Shown here: positions 33,591 through 42,538 of the stretch, in pieces
Layout: the number at the start of each line of letters is the position of its first letter
Numbering within the stretch: position 1 is the stretch's first letter
Assembly: GCF_000376565.1 (NCBI RefSeq)
Contig: NZ_BARG01000055.1
Location: 1-64,000, forward strand
Reading direction: 5' to 3'
DNA: 64,000 nt
Source: Streptomyces hokutonensis
Lineage (GTDB): Bacteria; Actinomycetota; Actinomycetes; Streptomycetales; Streptomycetaceae
Position numbers and translations under genes: made by a program
The notes under the pieces: model-generated
Told to the model about the DNA's origin: nothing
The model's input: the letters and a program-made list of their open reading frames with translations, nothing else
Database searches by the model: none

Positions 33591-35066
33591 GTGCCCTCCA
33601 TGAACGAACTCGTACGCCAGCACACCGCACTCGACGACTCCGACCTCGAGTGGCTGCACCTGCTGGTCTCGGAGTGGCAGCTGCTCTCCGACCTCTCCTT
33701 CGCCGACCTGGTCCTGTGGGTCCCCACCCGCGACGGCACCCGCTATGTCTCCGTCGCCCAGATGCGGCCGAACACGGGCCCCACCTCGTACCAGGACGAC
33801 ATGGTCGGCCACCTCGTCCCGCGCGGCCGCCGCCCCATGCTGGACGCGGCCCTCGACGAGGGCCGGATCGTGCGGGAGGGCGACCCGGAGTGGCGCGAAG
33901 AGGTCCCCGTCCGCGTCGAGTCGATTCCGGTACGACGGGACGGGCGCGTCCTGGGAGTCATCGCGCGCAACACCAATCTGCTCACCGTGCGCACCCCGAG
34001 CCGCCTCGAACTGACCTATCTGCAGAGCGCGTCGGACCTCGCGCAGATGATCGCGGCCGGTTCCTTCCCGTTCCCGAACCAGCAGGTCGACATGGACGCC
34101 TCGCCGCGTGTCGGCGACGGACTGATCCGGCTCGACGGCGACGGCATCGTGCAGTACGCCTCGCCCAACGCCCTCTCCGCGTACCACCGCATGGGCCTTG
34201 CCACCGACCTCGTCGGCCAGCACCTGGGCGTGACCACCGCCGAACTCGCCCCCACCCGGGGCCCGGTGGACGAGGCGCTCGCCAAGGTGGCCAGCGGTTG
34301 GGCGCCGCGCGAGTTCGAGATCGAGGCGCGGGACGGGGTGATCCAGTTCCGGGCGATCCCGCTCAAACCCAAGGGCACCCGCATCGGTTCACTGGTGCTG
34401 CTTCGGGACGTCACCGAACTGCGGCGCCGTGAGCGGGAGTTGATCACCAAGGACGCGACCATCCGGGAGATCCACCACCGGGTGAAGAACAACCTCCAGA
34501 CGGTCGCCGCCCTGTTGCGCCTCCAGGCCCGCCGGATCGAGTCGGAGCGCGGCCGCGAGGCCCTGGAGGAGGCTGTACGCCGGGTCGGTTCGATCGCGAT
34601 CGTGCACGAGACGCTGTCCCAGAACCTGGACGAGCGCGTGGAGTTCGACGAGATCGCCGACCGGGTGCTCGCGATGGTCGCCGAGATCTCCCCGGGCAAG
34701 GTCACCGGCCGGCGCAGCGGTCGCTTCGGAATACTGGACGCCGAGGTCGCGACCCCGCTCTCCATGGTCCTCACCGAGATCCTGCAGAACGCCCTGGAGC
34801 ACGGCTTCCGCGAGGGCGAGACCGGCACGGTCGAGGTGTCGGCCGTGCGTGGCGGCACCTCCAAGGAGGCCCGGCTCCTGGTCACCGTCCAGGACGACGG
34901 AGTAGGACTCCCCGAAGGGTTCGACCCGCACCGCTCGGGCAACCTGGGCCTGCAGATCGTACGGACCCTGGTGGAGGGCGAGTTGGGCGGCACGTTCGAC
35001 ATGGTGCCGGGGCCGGAGCGGGGGACCCGGGTGATCCTGGATGTGCCGGTGCAGGCGCACAAGTGA
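33591..35066 (+). CDS. pdtaS: Sensor histidine kinase, PdtaS family (GAF-PAS-HisKA_2-HATPase)
   Basis: A 491-residue soluble kinase. An N-terminal GAF-like sensory domain (about 10-145, SEWQLLSDLSFADLVLWVP) is followed by a PAS domain (about 165-280). The HisKA_2 phosphoacceptor REIHHRVKNNLQT is near 300, and the HATPase_c domain follows (ILQNALEHGF N-box, DDGVGLPEGF, GNLGLQIVRTLV). It is the counterpart of M. tuberculosis PdtaS (Rv3220c), which signals to an ANTAR-domain RNA-binding regulator. No such partner is in the window. The neighbouring wblE corresponds to whiB1, also next to pdtaS in mycobacteria. The GTG at 33591 is used; an ATG at 33600 is possible. Confidence 0.92.
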   Translation: MPSMNELVRQHTALDDSDLEWLHLLVSEWQLLSDLSFADLVLWVPTRDGTRYVSVAQMRPNTGPTSYQDDMVGHLVPRGRRPMLDAALDEGRIVREGDPEWREEVPVRVESIPVRRDGRVLGVIARNTNLLTVRTPSRLELTYLQSASDLAQMIAAGSFPFPNQQVDMDASPRVGDGLIRLDGDGIVQYASPNALSAYHRMGLATDLVGQHLGVTTAELAPTRGPVDEALAKVASGWAPREFEIEARDGVIQFRAIPLKPKGTRIGSLVLLRDVTELRRRERELITKDATIREIHHRVKNNLQTVAALLRLQARRIESERGREALEEAVRRVGSIAIVHETLSQNLDERVEFDEIADRVLAMVAEISPGKVTGRRSGRFGILDAEVATPLSMVLTEILQNALEHGFREGETGTVEVSAVRGGTSKEARLLVTVQDDGVGLPEGFDPHRSGNLGLQIVRTLVEGELGGTFDMVPGPERGTRVILDVPVQAHK

Positions 35067-35085
35067 CGTATGTGCACACGATCTC

Positions 35086-35123
35086 CACGCGCGCGTGCCC
35101 GAACGGCCGTGCACGCGCGCGTG
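35086..35123 (+). terminator. Terminator of the PdtaS gene
   Basis: A 13-bp perfect stem (CACGCGCGCGTGC / GCACGCGCGCGTG) with a 12-nt loop, 20 bp after the kinase stop. Confidence 0.75.
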
Positions 35124-35139
35124 CTTGAACAGCAAAGAG

Positions 35140-35164
35140 CCCCGGATCACTGGGTGATCCGGGG
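35140..35164. terminator. Second, bidirectional terminator between pdtaS and wblE
   Basis: CCCCGGATCAC-tgg-GTGATCCGGGG, an 11-bp perfect stem lying between convergent transcripts. Confidence 0.8.
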
Positions 35165-35275
35165 CCAGTCGCTCGTTGCTATGCGCATCGGGGGTACTGC
35201 GCGCTGCGGCTCGGGGGCGGGAGATGCGTACTCGCTGTACGCGCCGCCAAGCTCAGGCTGTTAGCAGGGTGGATG

Positions 35276-35533
35276 TCAGGCGGAGGCCTGACGGGCCCGG
35301 TTGCGAGCGGCGCGGCGCTTCATGGCGCGGCGCTCGTCCTCGCTGAGACCACCCCAGACGCCGGAGTCCTGGCCGGACTCGAGCGCCCACTGCAGACACT
35401 GATCCATAACGGGGCAGCGACGGCAGACGGCCTTGGCTTCCTCGATCTGCAGCAGCGCAGGACCGGTGTTGCCGATGGGGAAGAAGAGCTCGGGGTCTTC
35501 CTCGCGGCAAACGGCGTTGTGACGCCAGTCCAT
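35276..35533 (-). CDS. wblE: WhiB-like iron-sulfur transcription factor WblE (WhiB1 type)
   Basis: An 85-residue protein. C9, C37, C40 and C46 bind a 4Fe-4S cluster and sit at the same positions as in M. tuberculosis WhiB1. GVWGG (58-62) is the turn that contacts the principal sigma factor, and the tail RRAMKRRAARNRARQ is basic for DNA binding. WhiB1 is essential and nitric-oxide sensitive. A CRP-like site lies 44 bp upstream. The orthologue in S. coelicolor is, from memory, WblE (SCO5240). Confidence 0.96.
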   Translation of the reverse strand: MDWRHNAVCREEDPELFFPIGNTGPALLQIEEAKAVCRRCPVMDQCLQWALESGQDSGVWGGLSEDERRAMKRRAARNRARQASA

Positions 35534-35852
35534 GGCTGCTACCTCTCCTTGGTATTACGTGCGGGTTGCTTGTGAATGTGAACGCTTTCACGAATCCCTC
35601 AACAAGTGAAGGGCCGAACGCCAGGTTCACTGGCGGGGTCCTGTGGATTGAAGAGGGGTTCCGGTGATCCGTGGAGGCCGGTGTTGCGGGCCGTCTCGAT
35701 CGCCACGTAGAGACTCGCAAACCTCAGCGGCGGATACAACCCCTTCTGGAAAGTTTTTTTTGATTCCTCGGTGTCGACTAGGTCACAGCCGTACTTCCAT
35801 GGGGTGGATCCTGGTCTAAACGTTCGAGTGAAAGGACTTCAGCCCTTTCTGC
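35534..35852. other. Intergenic region upstream of wblE
   Basis: 319 bp without a gene. It holds the CRP-like palindrome at 35577-35592 and, near the lipid kinase stop, a weak GAAAGG/CCTTTC hairpin (35830-35849) that may end the kinase transcript. A run of T residues lies at 35754-35761. The wblE promoter must lie in this stretch. Confidence 0.45.
35577..35592. promoter_or_regulatory. CRP-like binding site upstream of wblE
   Basis: TGTGA-acgctt-TCACG matches the CRP consensus TGTGA-N6-TCACA at 9 of 10 defined bases. Mycobacterial whiB1 is a known CRP (Rv3676) target, and Streptomyces Crp recognises GTG-N8-CAC-type sites. Confidence 0.6.
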
Positions 35853-36821
35853 TCACACAATCACACGCAGTGCACGGCGTACGCCTGTGAACGTCACGCT
35901 CGTACGCAGTCCGAGGTGGTCGCCGTCCATCTGGAGGGGCAGAGGGACCTTCGAATGCAAGGTGAACTCGCTCAGGTCGTGCAGAGCCGCAGCGTGCTTG
36001 CCATGGGGTCCGCGCTCGGGGGACGAAGTGAGCAACTGGGTGCCATACCGGGCAACCGCGGCGCTGGACAGACGGCTGAGACCGAGTACGTCGAGGCCTT
36101 TATCGAACGACGCCTTAGGTGACGTGTACATCGGGCGATTGCCGAGATACGTCCAGGGCGAGGTGTTCGAGACTATGGCCACCACCAGATCGGTGACCGG
36201 GTCCTCCCCGGGCTGCTCCAGGGTGATCGTCCCGTGCCGGCGGTGCTGCTCCCCGAGGAACTGCCGGACCACCTGACGCACGTACAACGCGTGCGTGGAT
36301 TTCTTGCCCTGCTCCCGCTGCTGTTCGACCCGCCCGACCACTCCCGCGTCGAACCCGAGCCCGGCGTTGAAGGTGAACCAGCGCGACGGCACCGCCTCGT
36401 CCTCGGTGCCGGGCGTGCCGGAGGTCAGCCCCAGGCCGACCGTGCGCTCACGGCCCTCGCGCAGGGCGTCGAGGATCGCGCCGGTGGCCTCCACGGCGTC
36501 GTTGGGCAGGCCCAGGGCGCGCGCGAAGACGTTGGTGGAACCGCCGGGGACCACGGCGAGGCCGGGCAGGCGCTCCGGGTCGGGGCCGGTGTGCAGCAGG
36601 CCGTTGACGACCTCGTTGACGGTGCCGTCGCCGCCGAGGGCGACCACCAGGTCGACGTTCCCGCTCTCCGCGGCCTGCCGGGCGAGGTCGCGCGCGTGGC
36701 CTCTGTACTCCGTGGTGACGGCCTCCAGCTTCATCTCGCTGGCGAGCGCGTGGAGCAGGACGTCGCGCGTACGTGCGCTTGTGGTGGTTGCCGCCGGATT
36801 GACCACGAGAAGTGCACGCAT
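35853..36821 (-). CDS. Diacylglycerol kinase-family lipid kinase
   Basis: A 322-residue soluble or peripheral lipid kinase. VVALGGDGTVNEVVNGL near 60-76 is the ATP-binding GGDGT motif and VVPGGSTNVFARALG near 90 is the second glycine-rich block. FNAGLGFDAGVV near 150 fits the DgkB/YegS family. It probably phosphorylates diacylglycerol or a related lipid. It faces away from the membrane protein gene at 36938. Confidence 0.93.
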   Translation of the reverse strand: MRALLVVNPAATTTSARTRDVLLHALASEMKLEAVTTEYRGHARDLARQAAESGNVDLVVALGGDGTVNEVVNGLLHTGPDPERLPGLAVVPGGSTNVFARALGLPNDAVEATGAILDALREGRERTVGLGLTSGTPGTEDEAVPSRWFTFNAGLGFDAGVVGRVEQQREQGKKSTHALYVRQVVRQFLGEQHRRHGTITLEQPGEDPVTDLVVAIVSNTSPWTYLGNRPMYTSPKASFDKGLDVLGLSRLSSAAVARYGTQLLTSSPERGPHGKHAAALHDLSEFTLHSKVPLPLQMDGDHLGLRTSVTFTGVRRALRVIV

Positions 36822-36937
36822 GAGTTGCAGCGTACCTACTGGGGGGTACCCGTCCCATACCGAGGTAGGGGTTCGGTAAGAGGAGAGGGCGTGAGCCTGG
36901 ACACCTGGGGCCGTTTTCCGAGGGCTACCCTTCTGGG

Positions 36938-37402
36938 GTGAGCGCTGAGCAGACCCCCGCCCCGGAGACGGCGACCGACGGCCCCGACGGACCCCGTCCG
37001 CGCCGTCTGGCCTACGCGGCGGTCCTCGTCGCGCTGGAGGGTCTCGCGCTGGCCGTCGGCGGTGTCTGGATGCTCGTCCTGGGGCTCACCGGCGACCCGG
37101 ACGACCGTCAGCAGGCGGTGACCGGAGGCGTGACCCTGGTGGTGCTCGCGCTGCTGCCGCTGCTCGCCGCGCGCGGACTGCTCGGCCGGCGCGGCTGGAG
37201 CCGGGGTCCCGCCGTGATCACGCAGATCATGGCGCTGCCCGTGGCCTACAACCTGCTCCGGGCCGACAGCGTGGCCATCCCGGCCGGCATCGCGCTCGCG
37301 GTGGTCGCGGTCGCCTCGCTGGTGCTGCTGGTGAACCCGGCGACGACACAGGCCCTCGGAATCCGAGGGCCCGGCCGCCGTACCGAAGAGCCGAAGGGCT
37401 AG
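36938..37402 (+). CDS. Integral membrane protein of unknown function
   Basis: A 154-residue protein with an acidic/proline N-terminus (1-22), then four hydrophobic helices (about 25-50, 60-80, 90-105, 110-130) and a charged tail. GTG start at 36938. Its 3' end is 14 bp from the convergent sigH end. No catalytic motif is seen; it is conserved next to sigH in streptomycetes as far as I recall. Confidence 0.82.
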   Translation: MSAEQTPAPETATDGPDGPRPRRLAYAAVLVALEGLALAVGGVWMLVLGLTGDPDDRQQAVTGGVTLVVLALLPLLAARGLLGRRGWSRGPAVITQIMALPVAYNLLRADSVAIPAGIALAVVAVASLVLLVNPATTQALGIRGPGRRTEEPKG

Positions 37403-37416
37403 CCCCCGGCCCGGTC

Positions 37417-38559
37417 CTACTCCTCTACGAGGAGCTTCTCCCGCAGCTGGGCCAGTGTCCTGGCCAGCAGGCGGGACACGTGCATCTGGGAGATGCCGAC
37501 CTCCTGCGCGATCTGCGACTGCGTCATGTTGCCGAAGAAGCGCAGCAGCAGGATCCGCTTCTCCCGGGGCGGCAGGTCCTCCAGGAGCGGCTTGAGCGAC
37601 TCGCGGTACTCGACGCCCTCCAGGGCCTCGTCGTAGGCGCCCAGGGTGTCCGCGACCGCGGGGGACTCGTCGTCCGTGTCCGGGACGTCCAGGGACAGCG
37701 TGGAGTACGCGTTCGCGGACTCCAGGCCCTCCAGGACCTCCTCCTCCGAGATGCCCAGCTTCTCGGCCAGCTCGTGGACCGTGGGGGAGCGGCCGTGCCG
37801 CTGCGAGAGCTCCGCCGTCGCCGTGGTCAGCGACAGACGCAGCTCCTGGAGCCTGCGCGGGACGCGCACCGCCCAGCCCTTGTCACGGAAGTGACGCTTG
37901 ATCTCGCCGACGACCGTCGGGGTCGCGTACGTCGAGAACTCGACACCGCGCTCCGGGTCGAAGCGGTCGACCGACTTGATCAGGCCGATGGTGGCGACCT
38001 GGGTCAGGTCGTCCAGCGGCTCGCCGCGGTTGCGGAAGCGGCGCGCCAGGTGCTCGACGAGCGGCAGGTGCATACGGACCAGCCGGTTGCGCAGCTCCGC
38101 GTACTCGACGCTGCCGTCCTTGAGCGTGCGCAGCTCGATGAAGAGCGCGCGTGCTCCGCTGCGGTCCTGGGGGTCGTGCCGGGTGCTCTGCGCACTCTGC
38201 ACGGCTTGCGCGGCCGCCACGTCGTCCCGCTCGTGCTCGCTCATCGCCTGGTCCGTCGCCCTTCCCCGAGCTTTCGCCTCCTCCCCCACGCTCGACTGAG
38301 TCTGAGCGGGGGAACCCCCAGAAACGGGGGAGACCCCACCAATACGCACGGCACCGTCCTGCTCACGTTGACCGTCGTCCGTCACACCGGCCTCCGAGGG
38401 TTCGTCCTCCGGATGCGGCCGGGCCTGCTCGGGGATTCCGCCGCGGGGCACCAGGGGGCCGTCGTCCGCCGTACGGCGTGCTCCGCCCGTGCCGCCCTCG
38501 GCCGGCAGCTCCCGTGTGCCGCGCTCTTCGTCCCGCACCGGCCCGTCCCCGTTCCTCAC
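37417..38559 (-). CDS. sigH: Stress-response sigma factor SigH (SigB/F type)
   Basis: From the GTG at 38559 it is 380 residues: a long Glu/Gly/Pro-rich N-terminal extension (1-105), then the sigma core. Region 2 holds LVRMHLPLVEHLARRF and ATIGLIKSVDRFDPERGVEF, region 3 SPTVHELAEKLGISEEEV and region 4 TQSQIAQEVGISQMHVSRLL. An internal ATG at 38244 (MSEHERDD) gives a 275-residue form. In S. coelicolor several SigH isoforms, including a short one, arise from different starts and proteolysis. The GTG overlaps the ushX stop (GTGA), coupling sigma to its anti-sigma factor. Role: osmotic and developmental stress. Confidence 0.95.
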   Translation of the reverse strand: MRNGDGPVRDEERGTRELPAEGGTGGARRTADDGPLVPRGGIPEQARPHPEDEPSEAGVTDDGQREQDGAVRIGGVSPVSGGSPAQTQSSVGEEAKARGRATDQAMSEHERDDVAAAQAVQSAQSTRHDPQDRSGARALFIELRTLKDGSVEYAELRNRLVRMHLPLVEHLARRFRNRGEPLDDLTQVATIGLIKSVDRFDPERGVEFSTYATPTVVGEIKRHFRDKGWAVRVPRRLQELRLSLTTATAELSQRHGRSPTVHELAEKLGISEEEVLEGLESANAYSTLSLDVPDTDDESPAVADTLGAYDEALEGVEYRESLKPLLEDLPPREKRILLLRFFGNMTQSQIAQEVGISQMHVSRLLARTLAQLREKLLVEE

Positions 38560-38969
38560 GCCGGCCCGGGTCCCGCGCCGCGCTGTTTGTAGAGGCTGAT
38601 CGAAACGGTCTTGTCCTCGTCGACTGCCGATGAGACCTTCCCCGCGAGGGCCGAGAGCACGGTCCAGGCGAAGGTGTCGCGCGAGGGCGCGTGACCGTCC
38701 GTCGTCGGGGCGGAGACGGTGACTTCGAGCGAGTCGTCCACGAGCCGGAAGACACAGCTGAGCACTGAGCCGGGCACGGCCTGCTGGAGCAGGATCGCGC
38801 AGGCCTCGTCCACCGCGATGCGGAGGTCCTCGATCTCGTCGAGGGTGAAGTCCAAACGGGCTGCGAGGCCGGCCGTGGCCGTACGCAGCACCGACAGGTA
38901 GGCACCCGCAGCCGGCAGCCGGACTTCCACGAAGTCCTGGGTCGCGGGCTCGCCTGCGATCTGGGACAC
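38556..38969 (-). CDS. ushX: Anti-sigma factor UshX/PrsH (RsbW-like kinase fold)
   Basis: A 137-residue GHKL ATPase-fold protein related to RsbW/SpoIIAB. LRIAVDEACAILLQQ holds the N-box-like region (D..EA), although the canonical Asn is not obvious. It binds and silences SigH. The GTG at 38969 (VSQIAG) follows GGAGG at five bases and is preferred over the TTG at 38981. It is translationally coupled to sigH. Confidence 0.93.
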   Translation of the reverse strand: MSQIAGEPATQDFVEVRLPAAGAYLSVLRTATAGLAARLDFTLDEIEDLRIAVDEACAILLQQAVPGSVLSCVFRLVDDSLEVTVSAPTTDGHAPSRDTFAWTVLSALAGKVSSAVDEDKTVSISLYKQRGAGPGPA

Positions 38970-39235
38970 CCTCACCTCCAAGGTGGTACAAGCTCTTTCG
39001 GGGGCCCAGGGGTCGCCCCCCGGGGTAACGCGATACTTGGTTCAGCGGTGACGCTACCGCGCTCTGAACTTTCCTGTCCCCGGGACCCCAACCCCATGCT
39101 GTCACTCATAGTAAACCTACGGATACGCTCCGTGGCTAGGGGTCCTGCGGGCCCAATTGGGAAGAGCGCGCGCCGGGTTGACGTACCCAGACGTCAGACG
39201 GTCGAACCGTCGAAACCGGGGGTCGGATTACGGGG

Positions 39236-39496
39236 TCACAGGAGTACGTGGTCCACGAAGCACCAGCGCCAGCTCTCACCGGGTTCGTAGGTCCGCATCA
39301 CCGGGTGCCCGGATTCCTTGTGATGTGCTGTCGCGTGACGCAGGGGCGAGGAGTCGCAGCAGGCGACATGGCCGCAGTAGAGGCACAGTCGCAGCTGTAC
39401 GGGGTGGGTGCCGGCCGCCAGACACTCGAGGCAGGTCTCGCTCTGGGGCTTCGGTTCCGGGAGCGGCAGCGCGTCGGCGTGCGTGCACTGTTTCAT
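39236..39496 (-). CDS. UBP-type zinc finger domain protein
   Basis: An 86-residue protein made almost entirely of a ZnF-UBP domain. Zinc ligands are visible in C4-T-H6, C-x2-C (ETCLEC), LCLYCGHVACCDSS and HATAHHKESGHPV. In eukaryotes this domain binds the ubiquitin C-terminus. In actinobacteria the ligand is unknown. The ATG at 39496 is chosen because the domain begins with it. Confidence 0.88.
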   Translation of the reverse strand: MKQCTHADALPLPEPKPQSETCLECLAAGTHPVQLRLCLYCGHVACCDSSPLRHATAHHKESGHPVMRTYEPGESWRWCFVDHVLL

Positions 39497-39558
39497 GATT
39501 GCCAGATTACGACGGCTGTGCGGTTGGCCGCGCGGAAAAACGAGGGCGGGCGAGGACG

Positions 39559-41154
39559 ATGGACGTGATGCCACTGCTGTTGCTGGTGGCGGGAAGTGCC
39601 GTGGTGGCCGCGGGGGCCCGGCGCACCCCGGTGCCGGCGCCGCTGCTGCTGGTCGCCGTCGGGCTGGCCGTCTCGTACGTCCCGGGGGTCCCGGACTACA
39701 CCCTGGACCCGGACGTCGTCCTGCCGCTGCTGCTGCCCCCGCTGCTCTACACGTCGGCCACCGACAGCTCCTACCTCGACCTGCGGGCCCAAGTGCGGCC
39801 CGTGGCGCTGCTGTCGGTGGGGTACGTGCTGTTCGCCACGTTCGTCGTCGGCTGGGCCGCGTACGTGATCGTGCCGGGGCTGCCGCTGACGGCGGCGCTG
39901 GTGCTCGGCGCGGTGGTGGCGCCGCCGGACGCGGTCGCCGCGACCGCGGTGGCCCGCCGGGTGGGACTGCCCTCGCGGATCACGACGATCCTCCAGGGCG
40001 AGTCCCTGCTGAACGACGCCACCGCGATCACCGCCTACAAGGTGGCTCTCGCGGCGGCGGTCGGCGAGGGCGCCACCTGGGCGGGCGGCATCGGGGAGTT
40101 CCTGCTCGCGGCCGTCGGCGGTGTCGGTGTCGGGCTCCTGATGATGGTGCCGATCCACTGGCTGCGCACGCACCTCAAGGAGGCGCTGCTCCAGAACACG
40201 CTCTCCCTGCTGATCCCGTTCGTCGCCTACGCGGTCGCCGAGCAGGTGCACGCCTCCGGAGTGCTCGCCGTCGTGGTCGTGGCGCTCTATCTGGGCCACC
40301 GCGCGTGGGAGGTCGATTTCGCGACCCGCCTCCAGGAGGAGGCCGTGTGGAAGATGGTCGCGTTCGTCCTGGAGTCGGCGGTGTTCGCCCTGATCGGGCT
40401 GCAACTGCCGGTGGTGCTCAAGGGACTTGGCGAGTACCGGGGCCTGGACGCAGCCCTGTACGCGATCGCGCTCTTCCTTGTCGTCGTCGTGACCCGGTTC
40501 GTGTGGGTGTATCCGGCGGCCTTCCTGCCCCGCGTGTTCTCCGCGCGGATCAGGGAACGCGAGGACAACCCCACCTGGAAGGGGGCGATGACCACCGCGT
40601 GGGCCGGCATGAGGGGAGTGGTCTCACTCGCCATCGCCTTCTCGATCCCGCTCACGGTGCACGGAGGCGACCCCTTCCCGCAGCGCAACATCATCCTGTT
40701 CCTGACCTTCACGACGGTCATCGGCACTCTGGTGGTGCAGGGTCTGAGCCTGCCCCCGATCATCCGGCTGCTGAAATTCCCCGGGCGCGACCCCCAGGCC
40801 GAGACCCTCGCCGAGGCCAACGCCCAGGCGCAGGCCTCCCGGGTGGCCGAGAAACGCCTCAACGCCCTTCTGGAGGACGAGCGCAACGCCCTGCCCCCTC
40901 CGCTGGCCGACCGCCTCCGCGAGGTCCTGGAGCGCCGCCGCAACGCCGTCTGGGAGCGCCTGGGCGCCACCAACCCCGTCACCGGCGAGACCGTCGACGA
41001 CACCTACCGCCGCCTCTCCCGCGAGATGATCAGCGCCGAACGCTCGATGTTCGTCCGCCTGCGCGACGGCCGCTACATCGACGACGAGATGCTGCGCACG
41101 CTGCTGCGCAGACTGGACCTGGAGGAGGCGGCGGCTTATCGGGAGGCGGCGTAG
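39559..41154 (+). CDS. CPA1-family Na+/H+ antiporter
   Basis: A 531-residue antiporter. About 12 hydrophobic helices occupy residues 1-405. APPDAVAATAVARR near 120 carries the P-D ion-site motif, GESLLNDATAITAYK near 150 the ND motif, and a cytoplasmic coiled-coil tail runs from 420 to the end. It exchanges Na+ (or K+) for H+ to regulate pH and salt. The ATG at 39559 follows GAGGA. Confidence 0.92.
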   Translation: MDVMPLLLLVAGSAVVAAGARRTPVPAPLLLVAVGLAVSYVPGVPDYTLDPDVVLPLLLPPLLYTSATDSSYLDLRAQVRPVALLSVGYVLFATFVVGWAAYVIVPGLPLTAALVLGAVVAPPDAVAATAVARRVGLPSRITTILQGESLLNDATAITAYKVALAAAVGEGATWAGGIGEFLLAAVGGVGVGLLMMVPIHWLRTHLKEALLQNTLSLLIPFVAYAVAEQVHASGVLAVVVVALYLGHRAWEVDFATRLQEEAVWKMVAFVLESAVFALIGLQLPVVLKGLGEYRGLDAALYAIALFLVVVVTRFVWVYPAAFLPRVFSARIREREDNPTWKGAMTTAWAGMRGVVSLAIAFSIPLTVHGGDPFPQRNIILFLTFTTVIGTLVVQGLSLPPIIRLLKFPGRDPQAETLAEANAQAQASRVAEKRLNALLEDERNALPPPLADRLREVLERRRNAVWERLGATNPVTGETVDDTYRRLSREMISAERSMFVRLRDGRYIDDEMLRTLLRRLDLEEAAAYREAA

Positions 41155-41584
41155 GCCTGTCGGGAGGCCGCCCGGGCTTGTGGGGAGGGCACCTGGGCCT
41201 GTCGGAAGGATCAGGTCGCAGACGCGGGGCGTGGGGTGTGCCAGGCGCGAAGCGGAGGAGGGCGGCGACGCGACGGGGGTCCCCTCCCGGTCGTGCGAAG
41301 CCGGGACTGGGGCGTCGGCGGCCGACGGCCACGCCGCAGACGCGGGGCGTGGCACGCGCTCGCCGCTGACCCAAGCGCGCTCTGGCTGCCTCTGTCATCG
41401 CTCGCCGACATCCCCCAGCCTTCGCCCGGGAGGCGCCCCCACCGCGTCGCCCGCGGCCGCTGCCACCGGCCCCTTCGCCGCCTCGCAGCCGCACGCGCCT
41501 CGCCCCGCTCACCGGCGCGTCCGTCAACTACCGCCGCTTTCCCGCGACCTGAGCCGCCGGCCAGCCCCAGCGCTTGGCGGGACG
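41155..41584. repeat. Intergenic region with direct repeats between convergent genes
   Basis: 430 bp without a convincing gene. The 17-mer GCAGACGCGGGGCGTGG occurs at about 41218 and again at about 41336. The start of the region contains several near-copies of a TGTCGGGAGG/CTGTCGGAAGG-type word continuing from the antiporter 3' end. No clean terminator hairpin was found. Confidence 0.4.
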
Positions 41585-42490
41585 CTACGGGAACGGTCGC
41601 CCGGTGACGACAGCGGCGATCGTGCTCCCGCGCGGGAAAGCCCCTTCCTCCGTCAGCGCGACAAGTCCGTACAGCAACTTGGCGACATAGAGACGCTCGA
41701 CGGGCAGCCCGTGCCGGTTCTCGAAGTCCTCGGCGAAGGTGTCGAGTTCGGTCGGTACGCGCGCGTAGCCGCCGAAATGGAAGCGGTCGTCGAGCGACCA
41801 GTCGCCGCGTCGGCCGCCGAAGGCCCGCTCCTGGAGGGCCGTGATGTCGGCGCCCAGGAAGCCGCCCTTGAGGACCGGTATTCCCAACACCCGCTGGTCG
41901 GGGGCGAGTCCGGCGGCCAGTCCGGCCAGGGTGCCGCCGGTCCCGCAGGCCAGGGCGACGACGTCGACGTCGGCACGCGCGCGTAGTTCCTCGCCCAGGG
42001 CCCGGCAGCCGCGTACCGCAAGGGAGTTGCTGCCGCCCTCGGGGACGACGTACGCGTCCTCCGTGTCCACCTCGCGCAGGATGCCGGCCAGTGTCTCGGG
42101 CTCGCTCTTGCGCCGGTACGTCGACCTGTCGACGAAGTGGAGGCGCATCCCGTCGGCCGCGCACCGGGCCAGGGACGGGTTGAGCGGACGGTCGGACAGT
42201 TCCTGGCCGCGGACCACGCCGACCGTGCGCAGGCCCAGGAGGCGGCCCGCGGCGGCGGTGGCGCGCAGGTGGTTGGAGTAGGCGCCGCCGAACGTGACGA
42301 CCGTACGGCCGGCCGCCGCCGCGAGGTTGGGCGCGAGTTTGCGCCACTTGTTGCCGATGAGGTCCGGGTGGATCAGGTCGTCCCGCTTGAGCAGCAGCCG
42401 GACGCCGTGCCGGCCGAAGCGCCCGTCCGCGATCTCCTCCACCGGCGACGGCAGCCGGGGCCGTAGGGCGGCGAGGTCGGGGCTGGTCAC
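41585..42490 (-). CDS. PLP-dependent ACC deaminase / D-cysteine desulfhydrase family enzyme
   Basis: A 301-residue fold-type II PLP enzyme. The cofactor lysine is in GNKWRK near residue 48, followed by FGGAYSNHLRATAAAG (Ser/Asn phosphate contacts) and ALACGTGGTLAGLAAG near 185, which grips the PLP phosphate. It either opens 1-aminocyclopropane-1-carboxylate to 2-oxobutyrate or removes sulfide from D-cysteine. The residues separating these activities are not decisive here. It has no linked pathway genes. Confidence 0.9.
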   Translation of the reverse strand: MTSPDLAALRPRLPSPVEEIADGRFGRHGVRLLLKRDDLIHPDLIGNKWRKLAPNLAAAAGRTVVTFGGAYSNHLRATAAAGRLLGLRTVGVVRGQELSDRPLNPSLARCAADGMRLHFVDRSTYRRKSEPETLAGILREVDTEDAYVVPEGGSNSLAVRGCRALGEELRARADVDVVALACGTGGTLAGLAAGLAPDQRVLGIPVLKGGFLGADITALQERAFGGRRGDWSLDDRFHFGGYARVPTELDTFAEDFENRHGLPVERLYVAKLLYGLVALTEEGAFPRGSTIAAVVTGRPFP

Positions 42491-42538
42491 GGGACCATTG
42501 TCACCCGGGGCGCCGGTGTCGTCCGTGTCCCCCGGGGG

